A stretch of DNA of 64,000 nt from Blastococcus atacamensis (GCF_002938425.1 NZ_POQU01000011.1:1-64000), one strand, 5' to 3'; numbered from the stretch's first letter, positions 15,916 to 25,029 are shown. Made by a program: numbers and translations. The notes: generated by a model not told the origin, from the sequence alone.

Positions 15916-17166
15916 TCAGCTGAACGGCCGGCGGTCGTCCAGCCGTACCGAGGCCTTGCCCGCCAGGCGCCAGAGGCGGCCGGTCAGGTCGCGGTCCTCG
16001 TCGGTGACCAGGTTGCCCATGACCCGCAGGGCCACCGTCATCAACGGCCGGGAACGCATGCCCACCGGCCCCGCCGCGGGCAGGAAACGCGGCACGGTGA
16101 GCAGACCGGCCAGCCGCCGGGCGATGGAGAACGCCTCGCCGTAGTGCCGGCGCAGCGTGGCCGGCCAGGCCGACGTCCAGTCGTCCTCGTCCAGCATCCC
16201 GGCCAGCGTGCGACCGGTCTCCATGCCGTAGTCGATCCCCTCGCCGTTGAGCGGGTTCACGCAGCCGGCCGCATCGCCCACCAGCGCCCAGTTGCGGCCA
16301 GCGACGCCGGAGACCGCGCCGCCCATCGGCAGCAGCGCCGAGGTCACGTCGCGCACCGGACCGTCGAGCTGCCACTCCTCGCGGCGCGTCTCCGCGTAGA
16401 ACTCGAGCAGCGACTTGAGCTGCACCCCGGCCGGCCGGCGTGCGGTCGCCAGGGTGCCGACGCCGAGGTTGACCTCACCCGCCTCCCGGCCCAGCGGGAA
16501 CACCCAGCCGTAGCCCGACAGCAGCTCGCCCTGGGTGCCGCGCAGCTCCAGGTGCGAGCTGATCCACTCGTCGTCGCTGCGGCCCGAGCGGACGTAGCTG
16601 CGCGCCGCCACCCCGTAGGCGGTGTCCCGGTGCCACGTCCGGCCCAGCACCCGGCCCAGCGGGGAGCGGACACCGTCGGCGACCACCAGGCGACGGCAGC
16701 CGACCGTCACGCGGCTGTCGTCGGCGAGCTCGAAGACGACGCCGGTGACGCGGTCGCCGTCCCGCTCGACGTCGACGGCACGTGCCGCGTCCACCGGCAC
16801 CGCCCCGGCCTCGACCGCCACCTGCCGGATGCGGGCGTCGAGCTCGGTGCGGGGCACCGCGCTGCCGTGGTCGGGGAACTCGCCGCCGGGCCAGGGCAGC
16901 TCCCACTCCCGGCCGAAGCCGGCTGCCCGGAGGCCACGGTTGCGCGCCCGAGAGCGCGCCCAGTTCCCCAGCCCGAGCAGGTCGAGCTCGGCGATGGCCC
17001 GAGGGGTCAGACCGTCACCGCAGGTCTTGTCGCGCGGGAAGACCGCCGCGTCGGCGAGGACGACGTCGTGCCCGGCACGGGCCGCCCAGGCGGCGGCCGA
17101 CGAACCGGCCGGCCCGGCACCGACCACGAGGACGTCGGTCGCGGACGGCACGGGCAGGGAGGTCAC
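15916..17166 (-). CDS. Geranylgeranyl-reductase-family FAD oxidoreductase (MenJ-like)
   Basis: It has 416 residues. The N-terminal Rossmann FAD site is VLVVGAGPAGSSAAAWAAR. The family signature FPRDKTCGDGLTPRA follows, then the second FAD motif WALVGDAAGCVNPLNGEGID. Family members saturate isoprenoid chains. The mycobacterial homologue reduces one double bond of the menaquinone side chain, the most likely role here, but the substrate is not shown by the sequence. It converges with trhA (6-bp gap). The GTG start is 6 nt after GAGACT (17078 side: 17173-17178), suggesting a leaderless message. Confidence 0.88.
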   Translation of the reverse strand: MTSLPVPSATDVLVVGAGPAGSSAAAWAARAGHDVVLADAAVFPRDKTCGDGLTPRAIAELDLLGLGNWARSRARNRGLRAAGFGREWELPWPGGEFPDHGSAVPRTELDARIRQVAVEAGAVPVDAARAVDVERDGDRVTGVVFELADDSRVTVGCRRLVVADGVRSPLGRVLGRTWHRDTAYGVAARSYVRSGRSDDEWISSHLELRGTQGELLSGYGWVFPLGREAGEVNLGVGTLATARRPAGVQLKSLLEFYAETRREEWQLDGPVRDVTSALLPMGGAVSGVAGRNWALVGDAAGCVNPLNGEGIDYGMETGRTLAGMLDEDDWTSAWPATLRRHYGEAFSIARRLAGLLTVPRFLPAAGPVGMRSRPLMTVALRVMGNLVTDEDRDLTGRLWRLAGKASVRLDDRRPFS

Positions 17167-17241
17167 CGGCCCAGTCTCCCTGGTGACGACGACGGGTCGC
17201 GCAGGTGCCCGGCTGGGCCCTGCCGTCGTCGCCCCGCCCGC

Positions 17242-17571
17242 TCAGCTCCGGCCGGGAGCGCCCTGCCCGCCGTCGTCGTCGGCGTTCCGGGGCGGCTCGA
17301 TGGCCAGCGGCGCGCGGCGCAGGGTGTCGAGCAGCTCCTGACCCGGCCGCGGCTGGTCCAGCTCGGAGATGTCGTCGGGGACGACGACCGCCGGCTCCTG
17401 GTCGGCCGGGTCGAAGCTGCGCGGCAGCTTCTTGAGGTGCCGGCTCATCGACCGCACCAGCAGGGCGGTGGCGATCATCAGCAGCACGAGGAGCAGCAGG
17501 CCGAACGGACCGGCCTTGCCGACGTCCTCGGGGAGCTGCTGCTGGGCAGCGGCGAGAACGGCGCTGGTCAT
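17242..17571 (-). CDS. Small single-pass membrane protein downstream of mca
   Basis: It has 109 residues. One membrane helix (~20-40, GPFGLLLLVLLMIATALLV) is followed by a basic patch RSMSRHLKKLPRSF and an acidic/proline tail. The ATG overlaps the mca stop (ATGA), so it is co-translated. The position equals the conserved small protein next to mca in mycobacteria (Rv1083-like). The function is unknown. Confidence 0.85.
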   Translation of the reverse strand: MTSAVLAAAQQQLPEDVGKAGPFGLLLLVLLMIATALLVRSMSRHLKKLPRSFDPADQEPAVVVPDDISELDQPRPGQELLDTLRRAPLAIEPPRNADDDGGQGAPGRS

Positions 17572-18455
17572 CGGACGGTCACCTCGCTGCGGATGCCCGC
17601 GAACAGATCGTCCTCGGGGCGGGTCGTGTCCACCAGGGAGCGGGCCAGCTCGTAGTCCTCGGTCGGCCACACCTCCTGCTGCGTCTCCACCGGGCAGGCG
17701 AACCAGCGGCCGAGCGGGTCGATCTGCGTGGCGTGCGCGATCAGCGCCGCGTCGCGGACCGGGAAGTACTCCGCACACGGCACCCGGGTCGTGACCCGGT
17801 GGGAGATGTCGTGCGCCGGGTCCCAGTTGGCCAGCCACTCCGCATAGGGCGACTCGGCGCCGGTCGCGAGGATCGCCTCGTGCAGCGCCTTGGTCCGGGG
17901 CAGCGTGAAGCTCATGTGGTAGTAGAGCTTGCTCGGCTGCCACGGCTCGCCCAGCTCGGGGTAGCGATCCGGATCGCCGGCCGCCTCGAAGGCGTGCACC
18001 GAGATGTCGTGGGTCTTGATGTGGTCGGGGTGGGGGTAGCCGCCCCGCTCGTCGTAGGTGGTGATCACCTGCGGCTTGAACCGGCGGATCAGCGCGACGA
18101 GGGGCGCGGCGGCCTCCTCGATGGGGACCAGGGCGAAGCAGCCCTCCGGCAGCGGCGGGAGCGGGTCGCCCTCGGGGAGTCCGGAGTCGACGAACCCGAG
18201 AAACTCCTGCTCGATCCCGAGGATCTGGCGGGCCCGGTCCATCTCCTCGGCGCGGATCTGCGGCAGCCGCTCCCACACCTCGGGGCGGTCCATGGCCGGG
18301 TTCAGCACCGAGCCCCGTTCGCCGCCGGTGGCGGTGGCCACCATCACGCGAACGCCCTCGGCCACGTACTTCGCCATCGTGGCGGCGCCCTTGCTCGACT
18401 CGTCATCCGGATGTGCGTGCACGGCGAGCAGGCGCAGCTGGTCGGGTTGGGTCAC
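17568..18455 (-). CDS. mca: Mycothiol S-conjugate amidase Mca
   Basis: Zinc amidase of 295 residues that cleaves mycothiol S-conjugates, releasing a mercapturic acid for export and recycling GlcN-Ins. It marks a mycothiol-producing actinobacterium. The zinc motif HAHPDDES is at residues ~10-17 and the third ligand is in GGYPHPDHIKTHDIS. TATGGERGSVLNPAMDRPEV is typical of the Mca/MshB family, and FACPVETQQEVWP near the end favours Mca over MshB. I chose the GTG at 18455, which is 6 nt after GACACT (18462-18467), as a leaderless start. An in-frame GTG at 18461 would overlap this spacing. Confidence 0.93.
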   Translation of the reverse strand: MTQPDQLRLLAVHAHPDDESSKGAATMAKYVAEGVRVMVATATGGERGSVLNPAMDRPEVWERLPQIRAEEMDRARQILGIEQEFLGFVDSGLPEGDPLPPLPEGCFALVPIEEAAAPLVALIRRFKPQVITTYDERGGYPHPDHIKTHDISVHAFEAAGDPDRYPELGEPWQPSKLYYHMSFTLPRTKALHEAILATGAESPYAEWLANWDPAHDISHRVTTRVPCAEYFPVRDAALIAHATQIDPLGRWFACPVETQQEVWPTEDYELARSLVDTTRPEDDLFAGIRSEVTVR

Positions 18456-18498
18456 CCGCACAGTGTCCCTCGCCGGGCGGCGTGGATGACGGATGCCT

Positions 18499-18521
18499 CC
18501 GAGGTGTGGCCCACACCTCGG
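18499..18521. promoter_or_regulatory. 23-bp palindrome in the mca-greA divergent region
   Basis: CCGAGGTGTGG-C-CCACACCTCGG has 11-bp perfect arms around a single base. It lies 44 bp upstream of the mca start, in the position of the mca -35/upstream region. It could be an operator or a cruciform. I do not know a regulator with this site. Confidence 0.55.
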
Positions 18522-18703
18522 ACGGAGGACCACCCGGACGGACGCCTCCGGGACTCCGGCCCGCGCCGGTACCGTGCGGTTCCGCTGCCGCCGCCTCCGC
18601 GTCGGATCCCTGCAGCGTCCGGATCGGCGGTGTTAGCTTGGCCGGATCGACCAGCGGCCGCCCATCCCCGGCTGCCACCCACGAGTTCCAGGAGTTCTCC
18701 CCC

Positions 18704-19207
18704 GTGTCCACCCCCACTGACGAGCAGGACCAGGGCATCTGGCTGACCCAGGACGCCTACGACCGGCTGAAGGCCGAGCTCGACCAGCTGGTGGCGAACC
18801 GCCCGGCGATGGCCGCCGAGATCAACGCCCGCCGCGAGGAGGGCGACCTCAAGGAGAACGGCGGCTACCACGCGGCCAAGGACGAGCAGGGCAAGCAGGA
18901 GGGCCGGATCCGGCAGCTGACCGACCTGCTGCGGAAGTCCCACGTTGGCGAGCCGCCGACCCAGGTGACGCACGCCGCGACCGGAACGGTCATCACCATC
19001 CGGTTCGAGGGCGACGACGACACCGAGAAGTTCCTGCTGGGCTCCCGCGAGATCGCGGGCACCACCGACCTGACGGTCTACTCCCCCGAGTCGGCCCTGG
19101 GTGCGGCGATCATGGGCGCGAAGCCGGGCAAGAAGGTCACGTACACGACCCCCAATGGCCGCGACATGACCGTCGAGGTCGTCGGCATCGAGCCGTTCGT
19201 CCCCTGA
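18704..19207 (+). CDS. greA: Transcription elongation factor GreA
   Basis: Stimulates RNA polymerase to cleave backtracked transcripts. It has 167 residues. The N-terminal coiled coil carries the catalytic acidic tip (INARREEGDLKENGGYHAAK), and the C-terminal FKBP-like domain begins near HAATGTVITIRF. The GTG start at 18704 has GGAG at 18691-18694. A candidate -10 TAGCTT at 18634-18639 would give a ~58-nt leader. It is divergent from mca, as in mycobacteria. Confidence 0.96.
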   Translation: MSTPTDEQDQGIWLTQDAYDRLKAELDQLVANRPAMAAEINARREEGDLKENGGYHAAKDEQGKQEGRIRQLTDLLRKSHVGEPPTQVTHAATGTVITIRFEGDDDTEKFLLGSREIAGTTDLTVYSPESALGAAIMGAKPGKKVTYTTPNGRDMTVEVVGIEPFVP

Positions 19208-19215
19208 CGTCGACG

Positions 19216-19539
19216 ATGGGGGCACGCTCCCGCCAGGCCGAGAACACCTCGTTCGGCTGCGTGCACTGCAGCGCACCGGTGCCGGCCAACACCGACGGGC
19301 ACTACCGCAACCACTGCCCGTACTGCCTGTGGTCGCTGCACGTCGACGAGCTGCCCGGCGACCGGGCCAGCGAGTGCCGGCAGCCCATGGAGCCCATCGG
19401 GCTGGTGGAGAAGTCGGGCAAGGGCTGGCAGGTGGTCCACCGCTGCACGGCCTGCGGCCACCGCCAGCCCAACCGGCTGGTCCGCGACGGCGACGCCCCC
19501 GACGACCTGGACCTCGTCCTCGGGCTCCCCTGGTTGTGA
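19216..19539 (+). CDS. RNHCP domain zinc-ribbon protein
   Basis: It has 107 residues. The two CxxC pairs are FGCVHCSAPV and HCPYCLWSLHVD, with the family-defining RNHCP motif. A second zinc-like pair, RCTACGHRQPNR, lies near the C-terminus. RNHCP proteins are small zinc-binding proteins of unknown function. It begins 8 bp after greA and is probably co-transcribed. Confidence 0.88.
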   Translation: MGARSRQAENTSFGCVHCSAPVPANTDGHYRNHCPYCLWSLHVDELPGDRASECRQPMEPIGLVEKSGKGWQVVHRCTACGHRQPNRLVRDGDAPDDLDLVLGLPWL

Positions 19540-19555
19540 GCGATGGCATGCCGAT

Positions 19556-19600
19556 CCTCCGGACCGCACCGCCACGACACTGCGGTCCTCCGGACCGCAC
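19556..19600. repeat. Direct repeat with internal hairpin after the RNHCP gene
   Basis: CCTCCGGACCGCAC occurs at 19556-19569 and 19587-19600. The second copy forms the hairpin TGCGGTCC-TCC-GGACCGCA (19581-19599). It sits between converging genes, so it is probably a terminator. Confidence 0.5.
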
Positions 19601-19697
19601 GGCGGTCAGGAGCCGTCCCCGACCACCGGTGAGCCCTTGCGTCCTGCCTGCGCGGACCCCTCCGGGGCCCACTCGGCACGACCACCGCTGCCCCGGG

Positions 19698-21758
19698 TCA
19701 GGCCCGTGCAAGGCCCCGGCGGCGCAGGAGCGGACCCGGGTCGGCGTCGCGCCCGCGCACCGCCCGGAAGGCGGCCAGCGGGTCCACCGAGCCGCCGACC
19801 GCCAGCAGCCGCTCCCGGAAGGCGTCGCCGTTCTCCCGGCGGAGACCGCCGTTCTCCTTGAACCACTCCACGGTGTCGGCGTCCAGGACCTCCGACCAGA
19901 TGTAGGAGTAGTAGCCGGCCGAGTAGCCCCCCGCGAAGATGTGCTGGAAGTAGGTCGTCCGGTAGCGCGGGGGCACCAGGTCCGAGGCCACCCCCGCCTC
20001 GCGCAGGGCCCGCGCCTCGAACTCACCCGGGTCGCCGATCCCGGTCTCCGGCGTGATCCGGTGCCAGGCCTGGTCGAGCAGGGTGGCGGCCAGGTACTCC
20101 AGCGTCCCGAACCCCTCACCCCAGAGCTGCGCGGCGTCGATGGCCCCGACGACCGATGACGGCAGCGGCTCGTCGGTCTCCACGTGCCGGGCGTAGTGCC
20201 GCAGCACCTCCGGCCAGAACGCCCACATCTCGTTGACCTGGCTGGGGAACTCGACGAAGTCGCGCGGCACGCTGGTGCCGGAGAAGCGCGGGAAGGTGAC
20301 GGCGGAGCTCAGCCCGTGCAGGGCGTGACCGAACTCGTGGAACAGCGTGTTGACCTCGTCCAGCGTCAGCAGCGTGGGCCGCCCCTCGGGTGCCCGGGAC
20401 ACGTTGAGGTTGTTCACCACCACGGGCCGGGTGCCGAGCAGCGCCGACTGGCGGACGAACGAACTCATCCAGGCCCCGCCGCGCTTGCCCTCGCGGGCGA
20501 AGAAGTCGCCGAGGTACAGCCCGACGTCGTCGCCGCCGGCGCCGGTGACCTGCCAGACCCGGACGTCGGGGTGGTAGCCGGCGAGGTCCGGGCGCGGAGC
20601 GAAGCGGTATCCGTAGAGCAGCTCGGCGGCGTGGAAGACGCCGTCCACCAGCACTCGGTCCAGCTCGAAGTACGGCCGCAGTGCAGCGGTGTCGACGGCG
20701 TAGCGCTCGGCCCGGACCCGCTCGCTGTAGTACGCCCAGTCCCACGCGGCGAGCTCGACGCCGTCCCGCGACGCCGCCTCGCGGAGGATCTCCGCCTCGG
20801 CCTCGGCGTTGGCCACCGACGCGGGCACCATCGACGCGAGCATCCGGTCGACCGCCTCGGTGGTGGCCGCCGTCTGGTCGGCGAGGACGAGGTCGGCGTG
20901 GGTGCCGAAGCCCAGCAACCGGGCCCGCTCGGCACGCACGCGGGCGATCCGCTCGGCGACCGGCCGGTTGTCGTGCTCGCCGCCGGCGGCCCGGGCCATC
21001 GACGCCTCGAACACCCGGCGGCGCAGCTCCCGGTTCCGCAGCTTGGCCAGCAGCGGCTGGCCGGTGGGCAGCACGAGGGTGAGCAGGTAGCCGTCCAGGC
21101 CGCGGTCGGCGGCGGCGCGCCGGGCGGCGGCGACCTCCTCCTCGCTCAGGCCGGCCAGCTCGGCGGCGTCCGCGACGCCGACCGCCGCCGCCTCGGTGGC
21201 CAGCTGCAGGTTCTGCCCGAAGCTGGTGGACAGCTCCGACAGCTCCTGGTTCAGCTCGCTCAGCCGCGCCCGGCCCGCATCGTCCAGCCGGGCGCCGGCG
21301 AGGAGGAAGTCCAGGTGGTACCGCTCGACCAGCCGGAGGGACTCGGCGTCGAGGCCGGCGGTGGCGCTGCCCGCGTGCACGGCGTCGACGCGGGCGAACA
21401 GCGCCGGGTCCAGGCGCAGCGCGTCGTCGTGCGCGGCGGCGAGGGGCGCGATCTCCCGCTCGATCTCGCGCAGCCGCGGCGTGGCCACCGACGAGGACAG
21501 GTTGCCGAACACCGACCAGGCCCGGTCGAGCAGCGCGCCCGACCGCTCCAGCGCGACGATCGTGTTCTCGAAGGTGGGCGGCTCGGCCGACCCGACGAGG
21601 GCCTGCACCTCCCGCCGCTGGTCGGCCATGCCCACCAGCAGCGCCTCGCGGCAGTGCTCGAGGGTGATGTCGCCGAACGGCGGCAGCCGGAAGGGCAGCT
21701 CCGACGAGGAGGCCAGCGGGTTGTCGGCGGAGAGGGCGGGGGCGGGATCGGCACTCAT
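19698..21758 (-). CDS. M3-family metallopeptidase (peptidyl-dipeptidase Dcp/oligopeptidase type)
   Basis: Cytoplasmic zinc oligopeptidase of 686 residues, the family's normal length, that degrades short peptides. The zinc motif is LFHEFGHALHGL (~residue 472). Other M3 landmarks are DFVEFPSQVNEMW, the C-terminal AGGYSAGYYSYIWSE and the N-terminal NTIVALERSGALLDRAWSVF. There is no signal peptide. I took the ATG at 21758, where GAGACT lies 8 nt upstream. Longer open frame upstream overlaps the permease gene and is not coding. Confidence 0.94.
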   Translation of the reverse strand: MSADPAPALSADNPLASSSELPFRLPPFGDITLEHCREALLVGMADQRREVQALVGSAEPPTFENTIVALERSGALLDRAWSVFGNLSSSVATPRLREIEREIAPLAAAHDDALRLDPALFARVDAVHAGSATAGLDAESLRLVERYHLDFLLAGARLDDAGRARLSELNQELSELSTSFGQNLQLATEAAAVGVADAAELAGLSEEEVAAARRAAADRGLDGYLLTLVLPTGQPLLAKLRNRELRRRVFEASMARAAGGEHDNRPVAERIARVRAERARLLGFGTHADLVLADQTAATTEAVDRMLASMVPASVANAEAEAEILREAASRDGVELAAWDWAYYSERVRAERYAVDTAALRPYFELDRVLVDGVFHAAELLYGYRFAPRPDLAGYHPDVRVWQVTGAGGDDVGLYLGDFFAREGKRGGAWMSSFVRQSALLGTRPVVVNNLNVSRAPEGRPTLLTLDEVNTLFHEFGHALHGLSSAVTFPRFSGTSVPRDFVEFPSQVNEMWAFWPEVLRHYARHVETDEPLPSSVVGAIDAAQLWGEGFGTLEYLAATLLDQAWHRITPETGIGDPGEFEARALREAGVASDLVPPRYRTTYFQHIFAGGYSAGYYSYIWSEVLDADTVEWFKENGGLRRENGDAFRERLLAVGGSVDPLAAFRAVRGRDADPGPLLRRRGLARA

Positions 21759-21793
21759 CGCGCGCCAGTCTCCACCCCCGCCCGGCCGGTCGT

Positions 21794-22603
21794 TCAGCGG
21801 CCGGCGGCCCGTCCGTAGCCGCGGACCGACAGCGGCACGAAGACCGCCAGGATGAGAACCACCCAGATCAGCGTGTAGAGCACCGGGTGCTGCAGCGACC
21901 ACGCGTCCGGCACCGGCGCGAGCGGCGAGGTGTTGCCGAACAGGTCCCGGGCCGCCTGCACGACGGCCGACACGGGGTTCCACTCCGCGAAGGTGCGCAG
22001 CACCGAGGGGAAGGACTCCAGCGGGACGAAGGTGTTGGCCACGAACGTCAGCGGGAAGATCACGATGAAGCTGGCGTTGTTGACCACCTCGGGCGTCCGG
22101 ACCAGCAGACCCACCAGCGCCATGAGCCAGGAGACGGCGTAGGCGAACAGCAGCAGGACCAGGAAGCCCGTGACCGCCTCCCCCACCGAGGAGTTGATCC
22201 GCCAGCCCACGACCAGCCCGGTCAGCCCCATCACGACGATGGAGATGGCATTGAGTCCGAGGTCGGCCACCGTGCGCCCCACGAGGACGGCCGAGCGGGC
22301 CATCGGCAGGGAGCGGAAGCGGTCGATCAGGCCCTTCTGCAGGTCCTCGGCGATGCTCGCGCCAGTCGTGGTGGAACCGAGCACGATCGTCTGGGCGAAG
22401 ATCCCCGGCAGCAGGAACTCCGCGTAGGAGACCCCCGGCGGCAGCCCGCCGATCGCGCCGCCGAACACGTAGCGGAACAGCAGCACGAACATGATCGGCG
22501 AGAGCGTGGCGAAGACGATCAGGTCGGGGACGCGCTTGACCTTGATCAGGTTCCGCTTGGTGATGACGACGCTGTCGGACAGCGTCGCGGCCAGGCTGCT
22601 CAT
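21794..22603 (-). CDS. ABC-2 type transporter permease (DrrB-like)
   Basis: Membrane half of an exporter, with 269 residues and six hydrophobic segments. The ABC-2 signature region is DRFRSLPMARSAVLVGRTVADL, shown here as DRFRSLPMARSAVLVG. Other landmarks are NASFIVIFPLTFVANTFVP and FAEWNPVSAVVQAARDLFG, both typical of daunorubicin/drug-resistance DrrB-type permeases. It overlaps the ATPase gene by ATGA, so the two form one unit. The substrate is unknown. Confidence 0.92.
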   Translation of the reverse strand: MSSLAATLSDSVVITKRNLIKVKRVPDLIVFATLSPIMFVLLFRYVFGGAIGGLPPGVSYAEFLLPGIFAQTIVLGSTTTGASIAEDLQKGLIDRFRSLPMARSAVLVGRTVADLGLNAISIVVMGLTGLVVGWRINSSVGEAVTGFLVLLLFAYAVSWLMALVGLLVRTPEVVNNASFIVIFPLTFVANTFVPLESFPSVLRTFAEWNPVSAVVQAARDLFGNTSPLAPVPDAWSLQHPVLYTLIWVVLILAVFVPLSVRGYGRAAGR

Positions 22604-23598
22604 CGGGCACCTCCGGTCATGGCCGGCTCGGCCGTCGTGTCGTCATCGGAGGCGACCTCCTCGGCCGCGCGACCGGTGAGGGCGAGGAACACGTCGTCGA
22701 GGTCGGGGCGGCGCAGCCCGACGTCGAAGATCCGGGACGTGTCGCCGTCGAGCAGGCGCAGGGCCTCGGCCAGCACCTCGGCGCCGCCGCTGACCGGCAG
22801 CGACAGCCGGCGGGCCTGCTCGTCGACGACCGGGTCGTCGACCCCCAGCGGGCGCAGCCGCTCGACCATGCGGGGCAGCACCGCGGCGTCGGTGACGGTG
22901 AACTCCAGCCGCTGACCGCCGACCTGGGCCTTGAGCTCGTCGGACGTGCCGCGTGCGATCACCCGGCCGCGGTCGATGACCACCATGCGGTCGGCCAGCC
23001 GGTCGGCCTCCTCCAGGTACTGCGTGGTGAGCAGGATCGTCGTCCCGCCGTCGGCCAGCTCGGCGATGAACTCCCACATGGCCAGCCGGCTGCGCGGGTC
23101 GAGGCCGGTGGTCGGCTCGTCGAGGAAGAGGACCCGCGGCCGGTTGATCAGCGAGGCGGCGATGTCCAGCCGGCGCCGCATGCCGCCCGAGTAGGTCTTG
23201 GCCGGCCGGTTCGCGGCATCGATCAGGTCGAACCGCTCCAGCAGCTCACCGGCTCGCTTCCGCGACTCGCGCTTGCCGAGCCGGTACAGCCGCCCGACCA
23301 TCTCCAGGTTCTCGAACCCGGTCAGGTACTCGTCGACAGCCGCGTACTGGCCGGTGAGGCCGATGGCCGCGCGCACCTGGTCGGCGTGGCGACCCACGTC
23401 GAGGCCCGCCACCTCGACCCGCCCCCCATCCGCCACGAGCAGCGTGGCGAGGACCCGCACGACAGTCGTCTTCCCCGCGCCGTTGGGGCCGAGAAGGCCC
23501 AGCACCGACCCCTCGGCGACGGTCAGGTCGACTCCGTCGAGAGCGGTGGTGGCACCGAAGCGCTTGACCAGCCTTTCGACCACGATCGCGTTCGTCAT
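22600..23598 (-). CDS. ABC transporter ATP-binding protein (DrrA-like)
   Basis: Drives the adjacent permease. It has 332 residues: Walker A LLGPNGAGKTT, signature TYSGGMRRRLDIAASL, Walker B VLFLDEPTTGLDP. The C-terminal DUF4162-like extension ends in RRPDLDDVFLALTGR, as in DrrA proteins. The ATG at 23598 follows TAGCGT by 7 nt. The frame extends further upstream without a ribosome site, and I regard that part as non-coding. Confidence 0.94.
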   Translation of the reverse strand: MTNAIVVERLVKRFGATTALDGVDLTVAEGSVLGLLGPNGAGKTTVVRVLATLLVADGGRVEVAGLDVGRHADQVRAAIGLTGQYAAVDEYLTGFENLEMVGRLYRLGKRESRKRAGELLERFDLIDAANRPAKTYSGGMRRRLDIAASLINRPRVLFLDEPTTGLDPRSRLAMWEFIAELADGGTTILLTTQYLEEADRLADRMVVIDRGRVIARGTSDELKAQVGGQRLEFTVTDAAVLPRMVERLRPLGVDDPVVDEQARRLSLPVSGGAEVLAEALRLLDGDTSRIFDVGLRRPDLDDVFLALTGRAAEEVASDDDTTAEPAMTGGAR

Positions 23599-23605
23599 GC
23601 CGCGG

Positions 23606-23611
23606 ACGCTA
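23606..23611 (-). promoter_or_regulatory. -10 hexamer TAGCGT for the drrAB-like operon
   Basis: TAGCGT, then 7 nt (CCGCGGC), then the ATG of the ATPase gene. This is leaderless geometry. Confidence 0.5.
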
Positions 23612-23744
23612 GGCCCGCCCACTGACAGTTCCCCACCGGTTTTCTCCTTCGCGTACACGAGCACGCCCTCCTGTCCCGCCCCGCGGATGCGGGACAGGAA
23701 CTAGGACCACGGCGGACGGCGGGACTCATCGGTCGCCGCGCGGC

Positions 23745-24971
23745 TCACTCCGGGGTGACGTCGTACCCCGCGCTGCGCAGTGCGCCGATGACCTCGCCGG
23801 CGTGCACCGGACCGCGGGTCTCCAGCACGACGAAGATCTCGACCTCCCCGATCCCCAGTCGGGTGGTCGTGCGCTCGTGCCCGACCTCGAGCACGTTCGC
23901 CCCCACGGCGGCGAGCTCGGCAAGTACGGCAGCCAGCGAACCGGGCTGGTCGGGCACGCGCAGGCGCAGCGACAGATAGCGTCCCGCGGCGGCCATGCCG
24001 TGCTGCACGACCTTGAGCAACAGCACCGGGTCGATGTTCCCGCCGGAGACGACGGCGGCCAGCGGGGCCCGGAAGGCGGTGGGGTCGGCCAGGACCGCGG
24101 CGACCGCCGCCACCCCCGCGGGCTCGACGACGAGCTTGGCCCGCTCCAGGCAGAACAGCAGCGCCCGGGAGAGGTCCTCCTCGCTGACCGTGCGCACCTC
24201 GTCGACGAGCCCCTGCACGTGGGCGAAGCTGAGGTCGGTCGGCTTCGGGACGGCGATCCCGTCGGCCATCGTGCTCATCGATGGCAGCGCCACCGGACGA
24301 CCCGCGGCCAGCGACGCCGGCAGGGCGGCGGCCTCCTCGGCCTGCACGGCGACCACCCGGACGTCGGGACGGCGCTCCTTGACCACGGCGGCGATCCCCG
24401 AGACCAGCCCCCCGCCACCGGCGCACACGAGCACGGTGGCGACCTCGGGGCACTGCTCGAGGATCTCCAGGCCGACGGTGCCCTGCCCGGCGATCACGTC
24501 GGGGTGGTCGAAGGGGTGGATGAACACCGCGCCGGTGCGCTGGGCGTGCTCGGCCGCGGCCAGCAGCGGCTCGGCCAGCGACAGTCCGAGCATCTCCACC
24601 CGCGCCCCGTAGGCCTGAGTGGCCGCGAGCTTGGGCAGGGGGGCGCTCTCGGGCATGTAGACCGTCGCCTCCGCACCGAGGAGCCGGGCCGCCAGGGCGA
24701 CCCCCTGCGCGTGGTTGCCGGCGCTGGCGGCCACCACGCCCCGCGCGCGCTCGGCGTCGGTCAGCCGGGCGATGCGGGTGTAGGCGCCGCGGATCTTGAA
24801 CGAGCCGGTGCGCTGCAGGTTCTCGCACTTCAGCCAGACCGGGCCACCGACCCGGTCGGCCAGGCCCCGGGAATGCTCCAGCGGGGTACGGCGGACGACG
24901 CCGTCGATCAGGGCGGCCGCCGCCTCGACGTCGGCACCGCTGACCAGGGGGACACCTCCGGAACCGGTCAC
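23745..24971 (-). CDS. ilvA: Threonine ammonia-lyase (threonine dehydratase)
   Basis: PLP enzyme converting threonine to 2-oxobutanoate, the first committed step to isoleucine. It has 408 residues. The PLP lysine is in RTGSFKIRGAY (~residue 50). The phosphate-binding glycine loop is VCAGGGGLVSGIA, and SAGNHAQGVA is present. The C-terminal ~75 residues are a single ACT-like regulatory domain (LRVPDQPGSLAAVLAELA). This short form differs from the two-ACT E. coli IlvA, so it could be the catabolic or the biosynthetic enzyme. The GTG at 24971 lies 7 nt after GAGGAT and is divergent from the AAA+ gene. Confidence 0.93.
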   Translation of the reverse strand: MTGSGGVPLVSGADVEAAAALIDGVVRRTPLEHSRGLADRVGGPVWLKCENLQRTGSFKIRGAYTRIARLTDAERARGVVAASAGNHAQGVALAARLLGAEATVYMPESAPLPKLAATQAYGARVEMLGLSLAEPLLAAAEHAQRTGAVFIHPFDHPDVIAGQGTVGLEILEQCPEVATVLVCAGGGGLVSGIAAVVKERRPDVRVVAVQAEEAAALPASLAAGRPVALPSMSTMADGIAVPKPTDLSFAHVQGLVDEVRTVSEEDLSRALLFCLERAKLVVEPAGVAAVAAVLADPTAFRAPLAAVVSGGNIDPVLLLKVVQHGMAAAGRYLSLRLRVPDQPGSLAAVLAELAAVGANVLEVGHERTTTRLGIGEVEIFVVLETRGPVHAGEVIGALRSAGYDVTPE

Positions 24972-25029
24972 GGCGGCGATCCTCGCAGCACCCGTTGCCG
25001 ACGACCGTCCAGGACGCGCGCGACCGTCG

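Noticed and set aside
21759-22610. Upstream extension of the M3 peptidase frame across the permease
   Set aside because: The peptidase family length and promoter-like hexamer support the ATG at 21758. The upstream part is out of frame with the real permease.
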